From: DASUPK01 sp963747425
GTDB lineage: Bacteria > Actinomycetota > Thermoleophilia > Solirubrobacterales > 70-9
Reading direction: 5' to 3'
Assembly (NCBI GenBank): GCA_963747425.1
Contig: CAVVFJ010000018.1
Span: 1-64,000, forward strand
Length of the DNA stretch: 64,000 bases
Shown here: piece by piece, positions 60,669 through 64,000 of the stretch
How positions within the stretch are numbered: position 1 is the first letter of the stretch
Layout: every line of letters begins with the position of its first letter
Translations under genes and position numbers: made by a program
The notes under the pieces: generated by a model
What the model was told of the DNA's origin: nothing
The model's input: only the letters and a program-made list of their open reading frames with translations
The model's database searches: none

Positions 60669-62053
60669 ATGGCAAGGGCAAGGGAAAACTCGGGCGAAAG
60701 CGAGGCAAGGAGCTACGGGCGCCGCGCCAGCCTGCTCTCGATCGGGGTCGGGATCACGGGGCTGATCACGTACCTCTACTTTGCGATCGCCTCGCACGAG
60801 CTCTCGAAGGACCAGTACGGGCAGATCGCCGTGCTCTGGTCGGCGGTCTTCATCGTCGTCTCGATCCTGCAGCGCCCTGTCGAGCAGCTGCTCTCGCGGA
60901 CCGTCTCCGAGAACCTCGCCCACGACGTCCCGATCCGGCACACGGTCCGCGTCGCGGCCACGATTCAGCTCTCCGTCGCGGTGGCGTTCGACGTCGTCGC
61001 TCTGGCTCTGCGCACGCCGATCCAGGATCACCTGCTGCACGGCAACTCCACGCTCTACTGGATCGGCGTTGCGGCGATCACCGCCTACGGGGCGAGCTAC
61101 TTCGCCCGGGGCTTCCTGGCGGGGAGCCACCGGCTGACGATCTACGCGCTGCTGATCATCAGCGAATCGGTCGCTCGCACTGCGTTTCCCTTCGCGGTGG
61201 CACTCGGGATCGCGTCGGGCCAGACCGCGGTCGCGCTCGGCATCGTCGCGGCGCCGACGCTCTCGCTGATGGTGGTGCCGTTCGCGTTCCTGCGCCGCTT
61301 CGGCGCCGCGGAGGAGGTCGCGCCGGAGCCCGCGCCGGGCGGCGCCCCCGGCGCGACGAATTCACGCTGGCGCGCGGCGGGCGATTCGCAGCGGGCGTCT
61401 TCCTGATCATGCTGAGCGAGCAGACCTTCCTGAACGCGGGGCCGCTGCTCGTCAACGCAACCACAGGGGCTGCCGCGGCCGGCTACGTGTTCAACATCCT
61501 GATGATCGCCCGGGCGCCCCTGCAGCTCTTCCAGGCGGTGCAGACCAGCCTCCTCCCCCACCTGACGACGCTCGGCTCCCGCGGAGACGAAAAGGACTTT
61601 CGCGCCTCGATCCGCGTGACGCTGCTGGCGATCGCGGGCTTCGCGGCGCTGGTCGCGCTGGCCATGGCGATCGCCGGGCCGCACCTGATGCAGATCGCCT
61701 TCGGCAAGAAGCACGACTACAACCGTGCCGACCTCGTCGTCGTCGCCATCGGCATGGGCCTCTACCTCTCCGCCGCGACCCTCAACCAGGCCGCGCTTGC
61801 TCGCGGGCAGGTCCGCCGGGCCTCGTTCTGCTGGCTCGGCTGCGCAATCACGTTCATCGTCTGGACCCTCGTCCCGATCGTCTCCAGCGACGTCACGCGT
61901 GTCGTAGTGGGCTACCTCGGCGCAGCGACTCTGCTCTGCTCAGTGCTCTACCTGCTCTACCGGCAGCCACTGGAGCCGACGGACGAGCCGATCAAGCCGG
62001 GCTCGACCGAGGAGATGGAGCTGCAGCTCGCCTCGGCGGACGAGGCCGGTTAG
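60669..62053 (+). CDS. Polysaccharide biosynthesis flippase (MATE/MVF-like), frame broken
   Basis: This is a polytopic membrane protein of about 461 residues. It starts ARARENSGESEARSYGRRASLL, then membrane segments SIGVGITGLITYLYFAIAS, VLWSAVFIVVSILQRPVEQLL (a Wzx-like motif), LIISESVARTAFPFAVALGIA and, after a break near 61358, FAAGVFLIMLSEQTFLNAGPLLV, IARAPLQLFQAVQTSLLPHL and others. It belongs to the Wzx/MurJ-like exporter superfamily and should move lipid-linked sugars across the membrane. It is not in the sugar island but could serve it. It converges with the K+ channel with a 4-nt overlap. Confidence 0.82.
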
Positions 62054-63130
62054 CCCAGGTCGCCGAGAACGTTCCCGGTCGCCTTCGCCGGCTGCGGGAC
62101 GAACATCGACTCCAGCTTGCGCAGGGCCTCGACCGTGCCCATCGCCACCAGCACGTCGCCGGCCCGGAGCACGGTGTCGGACGCTGGGCTGCGGGTGAAC
62201 CTTGCCGTCGGAGCTCCGCAGCGCGGCGATGCTCGTCGTCCCCCGCACCTGGCCGATCGTCTTTCCCGCGGCCTGACAGCCCTCGCTGACGTCGATCTCC
62301 TCCATCCGGTACTCCGGGGCCACGTCGACGACGCCGGTGACCTGTGGCTGCAGCGCGAGCCGGGCCATCTCGGCTCCACTCGACTTGTATGGCGAGATCA
62401 CGCGGTCGGCACCGGCACGGCGGAGCTTCTTCTCGGAGTCCTCGACGCTCGCGCGCGCCACGACGGTGATGTCCGAGCGCAGCTCTCGCGCCGTCAGGCA
62501 GATGAAGATGTTCTCCGCGTCCGAATCGACGCACGCCAGGACCGAAACGGCGCGCTCGATGCCGGCTGCCCTCAGCATCTCGTCGTCGGACGGCCGCCCG
62601 CGCAGGAAGGGAGCGCCCATCTGGTCGGCGATGCCCTTGTTCTCGTCGAGGCTGTCGATGACCACGAAGTCGTCGCTTCCGGCATCGAGATCGCGCGCGA
62701 CCTGGCGACCGACGCGGCCAAAGCCGCAGATCAGGTGGTGGCCGGATAGGTGTTCGATCTTCTTCAGTGTGCGGCGCTCCTCGAGGATCTCGCCCAGATG
62801 CCCTGCGACGAAGAACTCCGTCACCGTCACCAGGGCGTAGAAGAGCGTACCCACGCCCAGGACGATCAGCAGGATCTTGACGATCTGGCCCGGCAGGTCC
62901 GGCGGGGTCGGGTCCGACCCGACCGTCGCCACGGTGTCCAGGGTGAAGAGGAGGCCATGCCAGATGGACACGCTCTCGGTGAGCGAGTACGCGATCGCCC
63001 CGGCCGCCTGAACGGCGAAGATCACCGCGATCAGGAGTGCAAGGCGGCGCAGGAACGGCTCGAACTCGCCGCGCTCCCCGGGGCCGTCGAAGCTCCGGAA
63101 CCGACTGAGGCGCGCGTGCCTGTCCGTCAC
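62050..63130 (-). CDS. K+ channel with RCK/TrkA domains, altered filter, frame broken
   Basis: This is a 2-TM ion channel with cytoplasmic regulator, about 359 residues. Helix 1 is LLIAVIFAVQAAGAIAYSL. The pore has WHGLLFTLDTVATVGSDPTPPD, where the usual filter TVGYGD reads TVGSDP. Helix 2 is IVKILLIVLGVGTLFYALV. The TrkA-N domain has HHLICGFGRVGRQVARDL and a TrkA-C domain closes it, interrupted by an extra G near 62200 (after SSDGK the frame continues FTRSPASDTVL). The lack of Tyr-Gly in the filter may change selectivity. Confidence 0.88.
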
Positions 63131-63136
63131 GCGAGG

Positions 63137-63877
63137 CTAGGCGGCGCCGGCCGCTTCGGCGATCGAGACATAGGCCGCTGCCGGGTCCTCCGACCCGAAC
63201 ACGGCGGAGCCGGCTACGAACAGGCTCGCCCCTGCGGCGGCCACGCCGCCCGCGGTGCCCGGGTCGATGCCGCCGTCGACCTCGATGGCACCGGCCCCGA
63301 CGAGCGCGCTCAGCCTCCCCACCTTGTCCGGCGAGCCGGCGATGAACGGCTGGCCGCCCCAGCCCGGGTTCACCGTCATGCAGAGGAAGACGTCGGCGTC
63401 GTTCACCGACTCGCTGACGGCGGCGACCGGCGTGCCCGGGTTGATGGCGAGGCCCGCCAGGCAGCCCAGCTCCCGGATCGCGTTGAGCGTGCGGTTGATG
63501 TGCGGGGTCGCCTCGGCGTGAAAGGTGATGTTGTCGGCGCCGGCCTTGGCGAACTCCTCGATCTGCCGCTCGGGCTGCTCGATCATCAGGTGGACGTCGA
63601 TCGCCCCACCCGCGTCATGGACCAGGTCTGCGATCGAGCCGGCGATCAATGGGCCGATCGTGATCGGGGGGACGAAGTGGCCGTCCATCACGTCCACGTG
63701 GATGATCCGCGCGCCCGCGGCCATCACCTCCTCCACCTGCGCGCCCAGCCGGGAGAAGTCGGACGAGAGGATCGACGGAGCGACCTGCTTCGTCGCGAAG
63801 AGGTCGCGGCGGCCCCTCGTGGCGGTGTCGGTGGCGGCTTCCAAGGTCAGATCGAGCGGAGCATCGAGTCGCCGCAT
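63137..63877 (-). CDS. rpe: Ribulose-phosphate 3-epimerase
   Basis: Rpe interconverts ribulose-5-P and xylulose-5-P. The TIM-barrel motifs are APSILSSDFSRLGAQVEEV, HVDVMDGHFVPPITIG, DVHLMIEQPERQIEEFAKAG, VNPGWGGQPFI and IEVDGGIDPGTAG. ATG 63877 gives about 246 residues with an unusual 32-residue lead and overlaps the upstream gene by 31 nt; TTG 63844, 2 nt after that gene's stop, gives 235 residues and fits the family better. I keep the ATG as the outer limit. Confidence 0.92.
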   Translation of the reverse strand: MRRLDAPLDLTLEAATDTATRGRRDLFATKQVAPSILSSDFSRLGAQVEEVMAAGARIIHVDVMDGHFVPPITIGPLIAGSIADLVHDAGGAIDVHLMIEQPERQIEEFAKAGADNITFHAEATPHINRTLNAIRELGCLAGLAINPGTPVAAVSESVNDADVFLCMTVNPGWGGQPFIAGSPDKVGRLSALVGAGAIEVDGGIDPGTAGGVAAAGASLFVAGSAVFGSEDPAAAYVSIAEAAGAA

Positions 63878-64000
63878 TGCTGGCACTTCATGTCCTCGGT
63901 CCGGCTCATGCGGCTGATCGTCCCGTGCTCCCCGCAGTTGGGGCACTGCGAGACGAGCTCGAAGCGGCGTAGGCAGTACACGCAGACGAAGCGGCCCGGG
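63847..64000 (-). CDS. Zinc-ribbon protein, C-terminal part only
   Basis: The last 51 residues of a gene entering from the right edge read RFVCVYCLRRFELVSQCPNCG, HGTISRMSR, then DMKCQQCGDSMLRSI. Three CxxC pairs (CVYC, CPNC, CQQC) indicate zinc binding. The rest is outside the window, so family and function stay open. It is just upstream of rpe. Confidence 0.7.
   Translation of the reverse strand, partial: PGRFVCVYCLRRFELVSQCPNCGEHGTISRMSRTEDMKCQQCGDSMLRSI

Noticed and set aside
1..64000. CRISPR arrays, insertion sequences, rRNA genes, prophage
   Set aside because: I found no regularly spaced repeats, transposase motifs, rRNA sequence or phage structural genes by reading both strands.

Overview
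The window looks like a chromosomal segment of a high-GC actinobacterium. Gene order (ribosomal and secretion genes ffh-rpsP-khpA-trmD-rplS-lepB-rnhB, then yraN, comM and dprA, with a WhiG/FliA-type sigma factor nearby), an EF-G2-type GTPase and a SepIVA-like coiled-coil protein fit Actinomycetota. A Thermoleophilia/Solirubrobacterales origin is my best guess, but I cannot prove it from sequence alone. No plasmid, phage, CRISPR or insertion sequence was recognised. There is no gap longer than 300 bases without a gene.

Layout. 0-2 kb: tRNA-Cys, a lipoprotein, tRNA-Gly and a secreted trypsin-like protease. 1.9-7.2 kb (minus): L,D-transpeptidase, Xer-type recombinase, sigma factor, EF-G2-like GTPase, RNase HI. 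7.4-10.8 kb (plus): a folate cyclo-ligase-like protein, an alpha/beta hydrolase, and a cNMP-sensor/thioredoxin-reductase-like fusion. 10.8-16.6 kb (minus): comM, dprA, thiD, two small coupled genes (one ending in Gly-Gly) and ilvD. 16.7-29.8 kb: the ribosome/SRP/SMC/lipid core block. 29.8-34.9 kb: acyl-CoA and unknown genes. 34.9-38.7 kb: sepIVA-like gene, coaD, rsmD, recG. 39.3-52.8 kb: an accessory island on both strands, with a sugar C-methyltransferase, 3,5-epimerase, NAD epimerase, glycosyltransferases, crotonyl-CoA reductase, acyltransferase and an unusual double methyltransferase. 53.8-64 kb: DAK-type kinase, rpmB, a PAS-EAL protein, the riboflavin operon ribD-ribE-ribBA-ribH, a polysaccharide flippase, a K+ channel and rpe.

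The island separates the DAK/FakA-like gene from recG, which are often neighbours in bacteria. Its genes suggest synthesis of a branched deoxysugar plus a methylated and acylated glycoconjugate or small molecule. This is inference: no PKS or NRPS is present.

Many genes carry one-base frame breaks. They are sparse over most of the window and dense at about 39.3-50.7 kb. They also hit housekeeping genes (rnc, ribD, the EF-G-like gene), while start/stop overlaps between neighbours are preserved, so I read most as sequencing or assembly indels rather than gene decay. One such indel creates a false in-frame RNase III-SMC fusion. Coordinates of frame-broken genes span the reconstructed gene.

The most unusual items are the double methyltransferase and its island, a pair of intergenic hairpin repeats with covarying arms (30358 and 60614), the 81-residue protein ending in AAGG, a CxxC-less thioredoxin-reductase fusion, and a K+ channel with an altered filter.
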